From an uncultured Anaerosacchariphilus sp. (GTDB lineage: Bacteria > Bacillota > Clostridia > Lachnospirales > Lachnospiraceae), in NCBI GenBank assembly GCA_934402125.1, contig CAKRTY010000059.1, forward strand, positions 1 to 8,109: DNA of 8,109 nucleotides, read 5' to 3'. The notes beneath the pieces are model-generated. The model made no database searches. It was not told the DNA's origin and worked only from the letters and a program-made list of their open reading frames with translations. The position numbers and the translations under genes were made by a program. Shown here piece by piece: positions 8,052-8,109 of this stretch. The stretch's first letter is position 1, and each line of letters starts with the position of its first letter.

Positions 8052-8109
8052 TGATAAAGTATTTCGGCTCCCTGAAAAACAGCGACATGATTCCGCAAGA
8101 AAAGCCGAC

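Noticed and set aside
7991..8098. Longer start for mtnN at 8098
   Set aside because: It would read through a good sigma-A promoter, and the extra 36 residues are absent from known nucleosidases.
8052..8109. Possible end of an upstream gene (frame ending in a TAG at about 8026)
   Set aside because: Only about 28 codons are visible, it would overlap the mtnN promoter, and no recognisable motif is present.

Overview
The window looks like a chromosomal stretch from a Gram-positive Firmicute, most likely a clostridial (Lachnospiraceae-like) species. The reasons are strong AGGAGG-type ribosome binding sites, sigma-A promoters, U-tract terminators, a LicT-type antiterminator with its RNA target, and a GH4 6-phospho-alpha-glucosidase very close to Bacillus GlvA/MalA. 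The taxonomic placement is inference. Every real gene is on the minus strand, so the window reads biologically from right to left.

From right to left: (1) an MTA/SAH nucleosidase gene (mtnN, 7277-7990) with its own sigma-A promoter and a large terminator hairpin; (2) a gene for an uncharacterised 98-residue single-pass membrane protein (6837-7133), whose promoter overlaps the end of that terminator; (3) an alpha-glucoside PTS operon, 6672 down to 1444, driven by a near-perfect promoter (6765-6793). The operon order is EIIA-Glc-type protein, LicT/BglG-family antiterminator, PTS EIICB permease, GH4 6-phospho-alpha-glucosidase (malA) and a YitT-family membrane protein, followed by a terminator at 1394-1432; (4) an RluA-family pseudouridine synthase gene (582-1334); (5) the first 166 codons of an AI-2E/YtvI-type membrane protein that runs off the left edge.

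The operon appears to be gated twice by RNA antitermination. A RAT-like element overlapping a terminator lies at the very 5' end of the transcript before the EIIA gene. A second, near-consensus RAT starts on the stop codon of the antiterminator gene and overlaps a long terminator in front of the EIICB gene. The likely circuit is: substrate arrives, EIICB is dephosphorylated, the PRD antiterminator becomes active, both terminators are prevented, and the permease and hydrolase are made. The EIIA and EIICB proteins would phosphorylate an alpha-glucoside such as maltose on import, and MalA would split the 6-phosphate product.

The least expected signal is at 568-1038: five exact copies of the DnaA-box 9-mer TTATCCACA plus several one-mismatch copies, packed inside and just beyond the pseudouridine synthase gene. 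The copies occur in more than one reading frame and one lies outside the gene, so the signal seems to be at DNA level. It may be a DnaA-binding or titration locus, or a short repeat that has expanded in this gene.
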